Shown: piece by piece, positions 52,947 to 60,767 of the stretch
Numbering within the stretch: the first letter of the stretch is position 1
How the letters are laid out: every line of letters starts with the position of its first letter
Origin: Kitasatospora sp. GAS204B
Lineage (GTDB): Bacteria; Actinomycetota; Actinomycetes; Streptomycetales; Streptomycetaceae
Reading direction: 5' to 3'
Assembly (NCBI RefSeq): GCF_029892155.1
Contig: NZ_JARZAG010000002.1
Location: 186,001-250,000, forward strand
Length of the DNA: 64,000 bases
Notes under the pieces: model-generated
Told to the model about the DNA's origin: nothing
Seen by the model: only the letters and a program-made list of their open reading frames with translations
Databases searched by the model: none
Translations under genes and position numbers: made by a program

Positions 52947-54154
52947 GGCCGTACCGGGTTCTGCTGGTCAGCCACTACTACCCGCCGCACCTGGGCGGGA
53001 TCGAGAACGTGGTCCGCCAGGAAGCGCTGCACCTGGCCGCGCGGGGCGTCGAGGTCACCGTGCTGACCAGCGGCGAGCGCGCCGAGGTCGGCACGGCGGA
53101 CGGCGTGCGGGTGGTCCGGGTGGCCGCCTGGAACGGCATCGAGCAGCGGGCCGGGGTGCCCTTCCCGGTGCTCTCCCCCGCCTTGCTGAGCGCCGCGCTG
53201 CGCTGGGCCCGCTGGGCGGACGTCGTCCACCTGCACGACTGCCTCTACCTGACCAGCTGGGCCGCCGGAGCGGCCGCCGCGCTGACCCGCACGCCGCACC
53301 TGCTGACCCAGCACGTCGCCCTGGTCGAGCACCCCTCGCCGCTGGTCCGCGGCGTGCAGCGGGTGGTGTACGCGGTGGCAGGGCGGGCACTGCTGCGCCG
53401 GGCCCGGCGGGTGCTGACCCTGAACGCCTCGGTGGCAGACTTCGTCCGCGGCTACGGCGCGCGGCCCGAACGGGTCGGGCACCTGCCGAACGGCGTGGAC
53501 ACCGCGCTGTTCCGCCCGGTCGGCTCGGCCGCCGAACAGGCCGCCGCCCGGGCCCGGTTCGGCCTGCCCGCCGAGGGGGTGCTGGTGCTCTTCGCCGGGC
53601 GGCTGGTCCCGAAGAAGGGGTACCAGCTGCTGCTCGACGCGCACGACCCGGCGGCGGGCTACCAATTGGTCTTCGCGGGGGACGGCGACGCCGCCGCGCT
53701 GCGCGGCCGGGCCGGCGTGCACCACCTGGGCACCCTGGCACCCGAGGCGCTGGCCGAGGCCTACCGCGCCTGCGACGTCTTCGCGCTGCCGTCCACCGCC
53801 GAGGGCTTCCCGCTCACCGTGCAGGAGGCGATGGCCTCCGGGCTGCCGGTCCTCACCACCGACGACCCCGGCTACGCGCCGTACGAGCTGGACCGCACGC
53901 AGGTGCGGCTGCTGCCCCGGCAGCGGGACGCGCTGCGCGCCGCGCTCGCCGAGCTGGCCGCGGACGAGCAGCTGCGCGCCCGGATGGGCCGCTGGTCCCG
54001 CGAGCACGCGGCCGCGGCCTTCGGCTGGCCTCAGCATGCCGAGCGGCTGCTGACCCACTACCAGGACGGCCCCCACCCCGACGAGCAGCACCCCGACGAC
54101 CAGCACCCCGACGACCAGCACCCGGGCAGCCAGGACCAGGCCGGCCGTGGCTAA
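52943..54154 (+). CDS. Family 4 glycosyltransferase (B) with a repeat tail
   Basis: A 403-residue GT4: MRPYRVLLVSHYYPPHLGGI, HLPNGVDTALFRP, LVLFAGRLVPKKGYQLLLDA and STAEGFPLTVQEAMASGLPV. The last about 25 residues are four HPDDQ-like pentads that extend beyond the catalytic fold. ATG 52943 overlaps the preceding stop. It adds a sugar to the same cluster product, presumably. Confidence 0.9.
   Translation: MRPYRVLLVSHYYPPHLGGIENVVRQEALHLAARGVEVTVLTSGERAEVGTADGVRVVRVAAWNGIEQRAGVPFPVLSPALLSAALRWARWADVVHLHDCLYLTSWAAGAAAALTRTPHLLTQHVALVEHPSPLVRGVQRVVYAVAGRALLRRARRVLTLNASVADFVRGYGARPERVGHLPNGVDTALFRPVGSAAEQAAARARFGLPAEGVLVLFAGRLVPKKGYQLLLDAHDPAAGYQLVFAGDGDAAALRGRAGVHHLGTLAPEALAEAYRACDVFALPSTAEGFPLTVQEAMASGLPVLTTDDPGYAPYELDRTQVRLLPRQRDALRAALAELAADEQLRARMGRWSREHAAAAFGWPQHAERLLTHYQDGPHPDEQHPDDQHPDDQHPGSQDQAGRG
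54074..54133 (+). repeat. 15-bp coding repeat, four units (HPDDQ)
   Basis: Four units of CACCCCGACGACCAG type encode HPDEQ, HPDDQ, HPDDQ, HPGSQ at the C-terminus of the GT4 protein. Confidence 0.85.
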
Positions 54155-55439
54155 ACACCGGGGCAAGCACGCCCGGCCGCCGGACCAGGTGTACCGCAGC
54201 TCGTTCTTCCTGCTCTCCGCGACGGTCACCACCGCCGCGCTCGGCTTCGTCTTCTGGGTGCTGGTGGCCCGCCTCTACTCGCCCTCCCAGGTGGGCCTGG
54301 CCACCTCGCTGATCTCGGCGACCTCGCTGATCTCGTACCTGAGCCTGTTCGGCCTGAACAGCACGCTGATCCGGTTCCCGGCCCCGCCCGAAGCCCGCAA
54401 CGCCCAGGTCAGCCAGTCGATCGCGCTGGTCGCACTGGTCGCCGCCGTCGTCGGCACCGGCTACCTGCTGGGGCTGCCGCTGTACGGCCCGAAGCTGCTC
54501 TTCGTGCGCGAACACCTGGTCCAGGCCGTGGTCTTCGTGCTCTTCTGCGTCTGCTCCGCGATCAACCTGCTGACCGACTCGGTCTTCATCAGCGCCCGAC
54601 TGCCGCAGTACAACGTGCTGGTGGACGGCCTGCTGCAGGGGCTGGCCAAGCTCGCGCTGCCGATCGCGCTGACCGGGTTCGGGGTCTTCGGCATCTTCGG
54701 CTCGACCGGCGGCGGCTACCTGGTGGCGGTGGCCGCCTCGATCCTGCTGATGCGGCGCAAGCTGGGCTTCCGCCTGGACCTGCGGGCCCGCGGCACCCGG
54801 CTGCGCGAACAGTTGGGCTTCTCGGTCGCCAACTACCTGTCCAGCCTGCTCAACCTGGCCCCGCAGCTGGCGATCCCGCTGATCGTGCTGCAGCGGCTGG
54901 GCGAGGCGGCGGCCGGCTACTACTACGTGGCCTTCCAGATCGCCAGCCTGCTCAACGCGGTCTCCTTCTCGGTCGGCGAGGCGGTCTTCGCCGAGGCCTC
55001 CAACGACCCCGCGCGGATCAAGGTCCTGCTGCGCCGCTCCGCCGTGATCATGGCGGGCGCCCAGCTGCCGGCCGCGGCGGCGGTGGCCGGCGCCGGCGGG
55101 CTGCTGCTGGCCCTGTTCGGCGGCGAGTACACCGCCCGGGCCCGGCCGTTGCTGCTCGTCTTCGCCCTCGCCGCGCTCGCCGTGGCACTGAACACCTGGA
55201 CCAGCTTCGCGCTCAAGCTGACCCGGCAGATGGGAGCCCTGGTGCTGAGCAACACCGTCTACGCGGTCGTCGCGATCGGCCTCGCGGTGCTCTGGGCCCC
55301 GCGCGGCCTACCCTGGCTCGGCTGGTCCTGGGCGGCCGGGAACCTGGTCTCCGGACTGGTCGCGCTGGTCGCGCTGCTGGGCAGGCGGCGCGCCCGGCAG
55401 AGCGCCGCGCAGCCGGCGGCGCAGGCGGTGGCGCTGTGA
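54147..55439 (+). CDS. Polysaccharide flippase (Wzx/MATE-like)
   Basis: A 430-residue protein with about 12 to 14 spans. It opens with a basic tail, then FFLLSATVTTAALGFVFWVL, YSPSQVGLATSLISATSLIS and LLNLAPQLAIPLIVLQRLGE, typical of O-antigen/teichuronic-type flippases. It likely moves lipid-linked units across the membrane. The start is GTG 54147, overlapping the previous gene by 8 bp; its own stop overlaps the next GTG by 4 bp. Confidence 0.88.
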   Translation: MAKHRGKHARPPDQVYRSSFFLLSATVTTAALGFVFWVLVARLYSPSQVGLATSLISATSLISYLSLFGLNSTLIRFPAPPEARNAQVSQSIALVALVAAVVGTGYLLGLPLYGPKLLFVREHLVQAVVFVLFCVCSAINLLTDSVFISARLPQYNVLVDGLLQGLAKLALPIALTGFGVFGIFGSTGGGYLVAVAASILLMRRKLGFRLDLRARGTRLREQLGFSVANYLSSLLNLAPQLAIPLIVLQRLGEAAAGYYYVAFQIASLLNAVSFSVGEAVFAEASNDPARIKVLLRRSAVIMAGAQLPAAAAVAGAGGLLLALFGGEYTARARPLLLVFALAALAVALNTWTSFALKLTRQMGALVLSNTVYAVVAIGLAVLWAPRGLPWLGWSWAAGNLVSGLVALVALLGRRRARQSAAQPAAQAVAL

Positions 55440-56638
55440 GGATCCTGCAGATCGTCAACCTCGGTTTCGAGGCGGGCGGTGCCGAGAAGAGCGTGCGGCT
55501 GATCACCGAGGGCCTGACCGGACGCGGCCACCAGGTGCGGGTGATCGCCACCGACCTGCTGGCCGACGGCCAACAGCTCTTCGCCGACGAACTGGTCCCG
55601 GGTATCGCCGGCCACCCGGTGCGCCGGCTGCTGGCCAAGGCCTGGTACCGGAGCGGCTACCAGCAGGTGCGGCGGACCGTCGAGGAGTTCCGCCCCGACT
55701 GCGTACACCTGCACACCATCGGCGAGTTCAGTCCCTCGGTGCTCTCCGCCACCCGCGGCGTGCCGCGGCTGCTCACCGTGCACGGCCCCGAGGACTGGAC
55801 CCTGCGGCTGCTGCGCTGGAACCTGCCGAGCGCCGCCGCCGGCGGTCGGCTGAGCCCGGCGGACACCGCCCGCTACCTCTACCTGCGACTGCTCCAGCGG
55901 CCCGGCTACCTGCCCCGACTGCGCCGGCTGGACCGGGTCCTGGCGCCCAGCCGCCACTTCGCCGAGGCGGTGCGGCGCGATGTGGGCCGGGTACCGGTGC
56001 ACGTGCTGCCCAACGGGATCGAGCCCGGCCCGGCGCCGGCCCCGCTCGGCGACCCCGAGCAGCTGGTCTTCGTCGGGCGGCTGGAGCCGGTCAAGGGCGT
56101 GCGGGTGCTGCTCGACGCCTTTCGGGAACTGATCAGGAATCACCCAGGCGCGCGCCTTACCATCGTGGGCGACGGATCGGCGCGGGCGGCTCTGCAGGCC
56201 GCGGCCGCCGACCTGGTCGCCGAGGGCAGCGTGGCCTTCACCGGCTGGCTGCCACCGGACGGGGTGCGCGAGCGGATCCGCACCGCCGCCGTGGTGGTGC
56301 TGCCCTCGCTCTGGCCGGAGAACTTCCCCACCGTGGCACTGGAGGCGCTGCAGTTGGGGCGCCCGCTGGTGGCCAGCGCGGTCGGTGGTCTACCCGAGCT
56401 GGTCGGGCCGGACAACGGCCTGCTGGTGCCGCCCGGCGACCCCGGCGCACTGGCCTCGGCCCTGGGCCAGCTGCTGGGCCGACCCGAGCTGCTGGCCGGC
56501 CTGGGCGCGGGCTCGGCGGCCCGAGCCGGGCGGTACGGGGTCGCGGAGTTCCTCGATGCCCTGGAGCGGCACTACCACGAGGTCAGCGGCAACACGGGCG
56601 AGCCCGCGACGAGAGGACAAGGGGAAGGCAGCGCATGA
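55436..56638 (+). CDS. Family 4 glycosyltransferase (C)
   Basis: A 400-residue GT4: MRILQIVNLGFEAGGAEKSV, DCVHLHTIGEFSPSVLSA, VLPNGIEPGPAP, LVFVGRLEPVKGVRVLLDAF and PENFPTVALEALQLGRPLVA. The start is GTG overlapping the flippase stop. It is one more sugar-adding step of the cluster. Confidence 0.9.
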   Translation: MRILQIVNLGFEAGGAEKSVRLITEGLTGRGHQVRVIATDLLADGQQLFADELVPGIAGHPVRRLLAKAWYRSGYQQVRRTVEEFRPDCVHLHTIGEFSPSVLSATRGVPRLLTVHGPEDWTLRLLRWNLPSAAAGGRLSPADTARYLYLRLLQRPGYLPRLRRLDRVLAPSRHFAEAVRRDVGRVPVHVLPNGIEPGPAPAPLGDPEQLVFVGRLEPVKGVRVLLDAFRELIRNHPGARLTIVGDGSARAALQAAAADLVAEGSVAFTGWLPPDGVRERIRTAAVVVLPSLWPENFPTVALEALQLGRPLVASAVGGLPELVGPDNGLLVPPGDPGALASALGQLLGRPELLAGLGAGSAARAGRYGVAEFLDALERHYHEVSGNTGEPATRGQGEGSA

Positions 56639-57945
56639 GAATCCTGGTCGTCAATGCCTTCCGGCGCGACAACCGAGGCGATGCGGCCCTGCTCAGCGTG
56701 CTGCTGTGCCAGCTCGCCGAGGCCTACCCCGGTGCTCTGATCGAGATCGCCGGCTTCGAGTCCCCGCGCCAGTGGCCCAGCTTCGACGGAGTCCCCAACC
56801 TGGGCTCGATCCGCCGGTACGTGGGTGACGAGGAGGTCCCCCGGGCCCGGCGGATCGGCCGCAAGCTGCTCGCCTGCGCACTGGCCGGGCTCGCCGCCCT
56901 GCCCGGCAGCGGATGGGCGCTGCGCGCGCTGGCCGGGATCCTGCCGACCGAGATCCGGGCCGAGGTGCGCGCGCTGGGCGCGGCCGACCTGGTGCTCGGG
57001 GTGGGCGGCGGCCACTTCAACGGGCGGGCCGACCTGCCCAGCGACCTGAGCATCTTCTTCCTGGTGCTGCCGCTCTGGCTGGCCCGCCGGTTCCGGGTGC
57101 CGGTGATCCTGGCACCGCAGTCCTTCGGTCCGTTCCCCACCCGGGCACAGCGGCTGATGGTCCGGCACGCTCTCGCCTCGTGCCACCGCGTGGTGGCCCG
57201 CGAGTCGATCAGCGTGCACCGGCTCGCCGAGGTCGGGGTACCCGGCACCAACGTGGTGCGCGGCGTGGACAGCGCCTTCGCGTTCCGCGGCCGCTCGCGG
57301 CGCGACTGGCGCACCGCGCTGGCGATCGGACCGGCCACCCCGCTGGTCCTGGTGACGGCGCGGCAGTTCCTGCTCAGCGAGGCCCAGCACGGGTACGAGC
57401 GGGCGATGGCGACGGCGATCACCCACCTGCTCGACCGGGGCTGCGCCGTGGTGCTGGCCCCGCAGGTCACCTGCGCCTACCAGGACGACGACGACCGGAT
57501 CGTCAACGCCCGGATCGCCGCACTGGCGGCCGACCCACGGTTGCGCGTGCTGGACGACGGCGAGTTGGACCACCACGAGATCTTCGCGCTCTACCAGGCC
57601 GCGGACTTCATCCTGGGCACCCGCTTCCACTCGGTGATCTTCGGGCTGATCGCCCAGGTCCCGTGCGCGGCGATCGAGTACGACCACAAGACCCGCGGCA
57701 TCATGGCCGACCTGAGTCTGGAGCACTGGGTGCTCCCGATGGCCGAGGCCGACCCCGACGCCCTGATCGCGCTGCTCGACCGGCTGCTCGCCGAGGGCGC
57801 CGGCTACCGGCGCTACCTGGCCGCCGAGATACCCCGCTACGCGGCCCGGGCGGACGACTTCGTCGACCTGCTCCGTGCCGAACTGCCGCCCGCCGACCCG
57901 GTATCGGCCGGGTCGCCGGCCCAACCCCAGGAGGCGCTGGCGTGA
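56635..57945 (+). CDS. Polysaccharide pyruvyl transferase (CsaB-like)
   Basis: A 436-residue PS_pyruv_trans protein: MRILVVNAFRRDNRGDAALL, LGVGGGHFNGRADLP, VILAPQSFGPFPTRAQRLM and LGTRFHSVIFGLIAQVPCAA. These are the marks of enzymes that add a pyruvate ketal from PEP to an envelope sugar. The modified glycan is unknown. It overlaps both neighbouring genes by 4 and 1 bp. Confidence 0.9.
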   Translation: MRILVVNAFRRDNRGDAALLSVLLCQLAEAYPGALIEIAGFESPRQWPSFDGVPNLGSIRRYVGDEEVPRARRIGRKLLACALAGLAALPGSGWALRALAGILPTEIRAEVRALGAADLVLGVGGGHFNGRADLPSDLSIFFLVLPLWLARRFRVPVILAPQSFGPFPTRAQRLMVRHALASCHRVVARESISVHRLAEVGVPGTNVVRGVDSAFAFRGRSRRDWRTALAIGPATPLVLVTARQFLLSEAQHGYERAMATAITHLLDRGCAVVLAPQVTCAYQDDDDRIVNARIAALAADPRLRVLDDGELDHHEIFALYQAADFILGTRFHSVIFGLIAQVPCAAIEYDHKTRGIMADLSLEHWVLPMAEADPDALIALLDRLLAEGAGYRRYLAAEIPRYAARADDFVDLLRAELPPADPVSAGSPAQPQEALA

Positions 57946-59105
57946 TGGACCGCCGGACCGTGGCCGTCGTGACGCCCTACTACCCGCCGAAGGTCGGCGG
58001 GGTGGAGAACTACGCGGCCCGGATCGCCCGCGCCCTGGCCGACTCCCCCGACCTGTGCCCCGTGGTGCTGACCAGCCGCCAGGGCGGCCTGCGCAGCACC
58101 GTGCGGATCGAGGACGGCGTGCGGGTGGTGCGGCTGGCCGCCTGGCTGCGGCTCTCCAACACCCCGCTCAGCCCGCTCTGGCCGCTCCAGCTGCGCCGCT
58201 GGCTGCGCCGCACCGGAGCCGAGCTGGTCAACGCCCACGCGCCGGTGCCGGGGTTGGGCGACCTCGCGGTCGCGGTGGCCGGGCGGCGACCCACCGTGCT
58301 GACCTACCACGCCGGTTCGATGCACAAGGGCGAGCCTGGCAGCGGCGTGGCCGACCGGCTGATCGGCTGGTACGAACGTCTGCTGCTGCCCCGGGTCTTC
58401 GCGCGTGCCACCAGGCTGGTCGCGGTCTCCCCGGTCTCGCTCGCGGCCGGGCACCCGCACGCGACGCAGATCACCCCCGGGGTGGACACCACCCGGTTCA
58501 CCCCCGGGCCGGCCGCCTCGACCAGGGCACCGGTGGTGCTCTACGTGGGCCGGCTCGACCGCTCCTCGGCCTGGAAGGGCGTGGACGTCCTGCTGCACGC
58601 CTTCGCCCAGCTCACCGACGTCCCCGGGGCGCGGCTGCGGCTGGTCGGCGGCGGCGACGCGCTGCCCGACCTGCTCGCGCTGGCCGAGCGGCTGGGCATC
58701 GCCGACCGGGTCGTCGCCGAGGGCGAACTGGGCGGCACCGCGCTGGTGACGGCGATGCGCGAGGCCGCCGTGCTCACGCTGCCGTCCCGGACCGAGGCGG
58801 AGTCCTTCGGGACGGCCCTGGTCGAGGCGATGGCCTGCGCCACCCCGGTGGTCGGTTCGGCGGTCGGCGGCATCCCGCACGTGGTGACGGACCGTCACAA
58901 CGGGCTGCTGGTGCCGCCCGGCGACCCGGCAGCACTGGCCGCCGCACTGAGCGAGCTGCTGACCGACGGCCCGCTCGCCGACCGGCTCGGTGCGGCCGGG
59001 CGGCGGCGCGCCAAGGAGCGCTACGACTGGGACGAGCTGACCGACCGCTACCTGGAGCTGTTCCGCACCGTCCTTCAGCCGCCCTGCGACGACCCCTTCT
59101 CGTAG
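57945..59105 (+). CDS. Family 4 glycosyltransferase (D)
   Basis: A 386-residue GT4: VAVVTPYYPPKVGGVENYAA, TYHAGSMHKGEPGSGVADRL, QITPGVDTTRFTPG, VVLYVGRLDRSSAWKGVDVL and TEAESFGTALVEAMACATPV. ATG 57945 overlaps the pyruvyltransferase stop (TGATG); CAGGAGG lies upstream at about 57928-57934. It is the last gene of the operon and its end overlaps the convergent glycosidase gene by 31 bp. Confidence 0.9.
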   Translation: MDRRTVAVVTPYYPPKVGGVENYAARIARALADSPDLCPVVLTSRQGGLRSTVRIEDGVRVVRLAAWLRLSNTPLSPLWPLQLRRWLRRTGAELVNAHAPVPGLGDLAVAVAGRRPTVLTYHAGSMHKGEPGSGVADRLIGWYERLLLPRVFARATRLVAVSPVSLAAGHPHATQITPGVDTTRFTPGPAASTRAPVVLYVGRLDRSSAWKGVDVLLHAFAQLTDVPGARLRLVGGGDALPDLLALAERLGIADRVVAEGELGGTALVTAMREAAVLTLPSRTEAESFGTALVEAMACATPVVGSAVGGIPHVVTDRHNGLLVPPGDPAALAAALSELLTDGPLADRLGAAGRRRAKERYDWDELTDRYLELFRTVLQPPCDDPFS

Positions 59106-60307
59106 GCGCCGATCGCGTCCTTCAGGGCGCCCAGCGCCGGCTTGGGGCTGCCGTCGTAGCGGCGCAGTCCGTAGAACTCCGAGCGGTGCTGCTTGTCGGA
59201 GGCCTGCCCGGTGTCCTGGTCGGAGAACCAGAAGACGGCCGCCACATGGGGGTTGGCGGCGGCGGCGCGAATGGTGTCGGAAGCGATCGCGGCCTGGTAC
59301 TGCTCGGTCACGTGGGTGGTCTGCGGGGTGATGTTCGTCCCGTCGGTGACGGTACCGGGGCCGTTGGTCGCAGCGCCCGTCTCGGTGATCCAGATCGGCA
59401 TGTTCGGCGTGCCGTACGTGGTCAGGATCGCCACCAGGTTGCCCGGGGTGCTGCTGATGTCCTCCATCGCGGTGCCGAAGGAGGTCTTGGCGCTCGGCAG
59501 GTAGGGATAGGTGTACGGGTGGTAGCTGATCGCGTCGACCAGCTTGTTGGCGCCCAGCTTGCAGACCGCGGTGAGGAAGTCGCCCTGCGAGACGTAGCCG
59601 GTGTCCTGACCGGTGCTCACCGCCGCCAGCCCGCCGAGCAGGATGTAGGCCTTGGGGTCGGCCGCGCGCAGCGCCTTGCTGGTGTCGGCGAGCAACTGGG
59701 TGTACGCGGCCGGGTCCGGGGCCGGGGCCCAGAACGGGATGTTCGGCTCGTTCCAGACCTCCCAGGTGTGGATGCCCTGCGGCGCGTACCGCTTGGCGGC
59801 CGCCGTGGCGAAGGCGGCGAACGCGGCCGGGTTGGCCGGCGGGCAGGAGTTGTCGTCCGTACAGCCCGCCTTGCGGGCCCACTTCGGCGTGTAGCCGATG
59901 GTGGGCAGCACCTCCAGCCCGCGGGCCTTGGCGGCGCTGAGCACCCGGTCGAACCGCTGCCACTCGTAGGTCTTCGAGCTGTCCGGCTGGATGTCGTCCC
60001 AGGACAGGTCGACCCGGACCCACTTGGCCCCGGTGTCCACCGCGTCGCCCAGGCCGGTGGCCAGGCCCGGGTCGTCCTTCCAGGTGAGCGTGTCCCCGTA
60101 GGAGATGCCGATCCGCAGCGGCTTGCCCGGGTCCCCCGCCTGGCTCGGCGGCGCCGAGGCGGCGGCGTCCGGCGCCGGCTTGGCGGTGGCCCGGACGGAG
60201 GGTGAGGCCGGGGTGGCGGTGCCGGCCAGGACAGTCGCGACCGCCGATACGATGAACGCCACCACCGCTGCCAGCAGGCGCTGCCTTCTCCCCGTGTGCT
60301 TCACCAT
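59075..60307 (-). CDS. Secreted clan GH-A glycoside hydrolase
   Basis: A 410-residue exported protein. A signal segment LLAAVVAFIVSAVATVLAGT is followed by an Ala/Pro linker and a TIM-barrel domain: WVRVDLSWDDIQPDSSKTYE, VLPTIGYTPKWARKAG, the acid/base Glu in HTWEVWNEPNIPFWAP, ISYHPYTYPYLP and the nucleophile Glu in PIWITETGAATN. It resembles GH39/GH5-type and PslG-like enzymes that cut extracellular polysaccharide. Placed against a polysaccharide cluster, it may trim or release that glycan. ATG 60307 was preferred. Confidence 0.85.
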   Translation of the reverse strand: MVKHTGRRQRLLAAVVAFIVSAVATVLAGTATPASPSVRATAKPAPDAAASAPPSQAGDPGKPLRIGISYGDTLTWKDDPGLATGLGDAVDTGAKWVRVDLSWDDIQPDSSKTYEWQRFDRVLSAAKARGLEVLPTIGYTPKWARKAGCTDDNSCPPANPAAFAAFATAAAKRYAPQGIHTWEVWNEPNIPFWAPAPDPAAYTQLLADTSKALRAADPKAYILLGGLAAVSTGQDTGYVSQGDFLTAVCKLGANKLVDAISYHPYTYPYLPSAKTSFGTAMEDISSTPGNLVAILTTYGTPNMPIWITETGAATNGPGTVTDGTNITPQTTHVTEQYQAAIASDTIRAAAANPHVAAVFWFSDQDTGQASDKQHRSEFYGLRRYDGSPKPALGALKDAIGAYEKGSSQGG

Positions 60308-60442
60308 GCCGCACAGCCTAGACCGGCGGCATGAGTCCGCAGCCTCCCGGGGCGGGCCGCACCGCGCCCGCTCCAACGGCCGCGGCGGGCACGCCGGGTA
60401 GCTCCTCGGCGTCACCCGGTGTTCACCTCCACCTTGTGCACG

Positions 60443-60458
60443 ACACTACATATGGGGT
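60443..60458. promoter_or_regulatory. NrdR box 1
   Basis: ACACTACATATGGGGT resembles the NrdR box consensus ACACWATATATWGTGT and lies upstream of nrdA. Confidence 0.75.
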
Positions 60459-60473
60459 GCCTCGAAGGGGGCA

Positions 60474-60489
60474 CCACTACATGTATGCT
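60474..60489. promoter_or_regulatory. NrdR box 2
   Basis: CCACTACATGTATGCT lies exactly 31 bp, three helical turns, from box 1, the usual NrdR arrangement. TATGCT inside it may be the -10 element. Confidence 0.75.
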
Positions 60490-60622
60490 CACTCTCGCTG
60501 TCGACGCAGGGGAACCCGGTGCGAATCCGGGACTGCCCCGCAGCGGTGAGCGGCTGCCCCCGGGTGGTCCGCCAGTCCGAGTACCTGCCGACGGTGTGCC
60601 GCCCGGCCTCCCCGCAGAGGCC
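60490..60622 (+). promoter_or_regulatory. Cobalamin (B12) riboswitch of nrdAB
   Basis: Conserved parts are GAACCCGGTGCGAATCCGGG and ACTGCCCCGCAGCGGTGAG, then the B12-box-like AGTCCGAGTACCTGCC at 60574-60589. A GGCCTC/GAGGCC hairpin with a following TTTC (60605-60625) could be the expression platform. B12 control of class Ia nrdABS is known in Streptomyces, which uses class II NrdJ when cobalamin is present. Ends are approximate. Confidence 0.9.
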
Positions 60623-60767
60623 TTTCACGCACAGCTGTACCGTCCGGCCTCGCGGGCAGGCCAGGGTGACGACGCGCGCGCCGGAACGATTCGGCGTGCC
60701 CATCTCCCCTGCCCGGCGCGCAGGCCACGGACGCCCCCAGTCCGCCGCCGCCCCAGGAGAGAGCGCC
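60623..60767 (+). other. nrdA leader after the riboswitch
   Basis: About 145 bp between the riboswitch hairpin and the TTG start of nrdA. It holds the ribosome binding site CAGGAGAGAG near 60754 and no ORF of interest. Confidence 0.5.
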
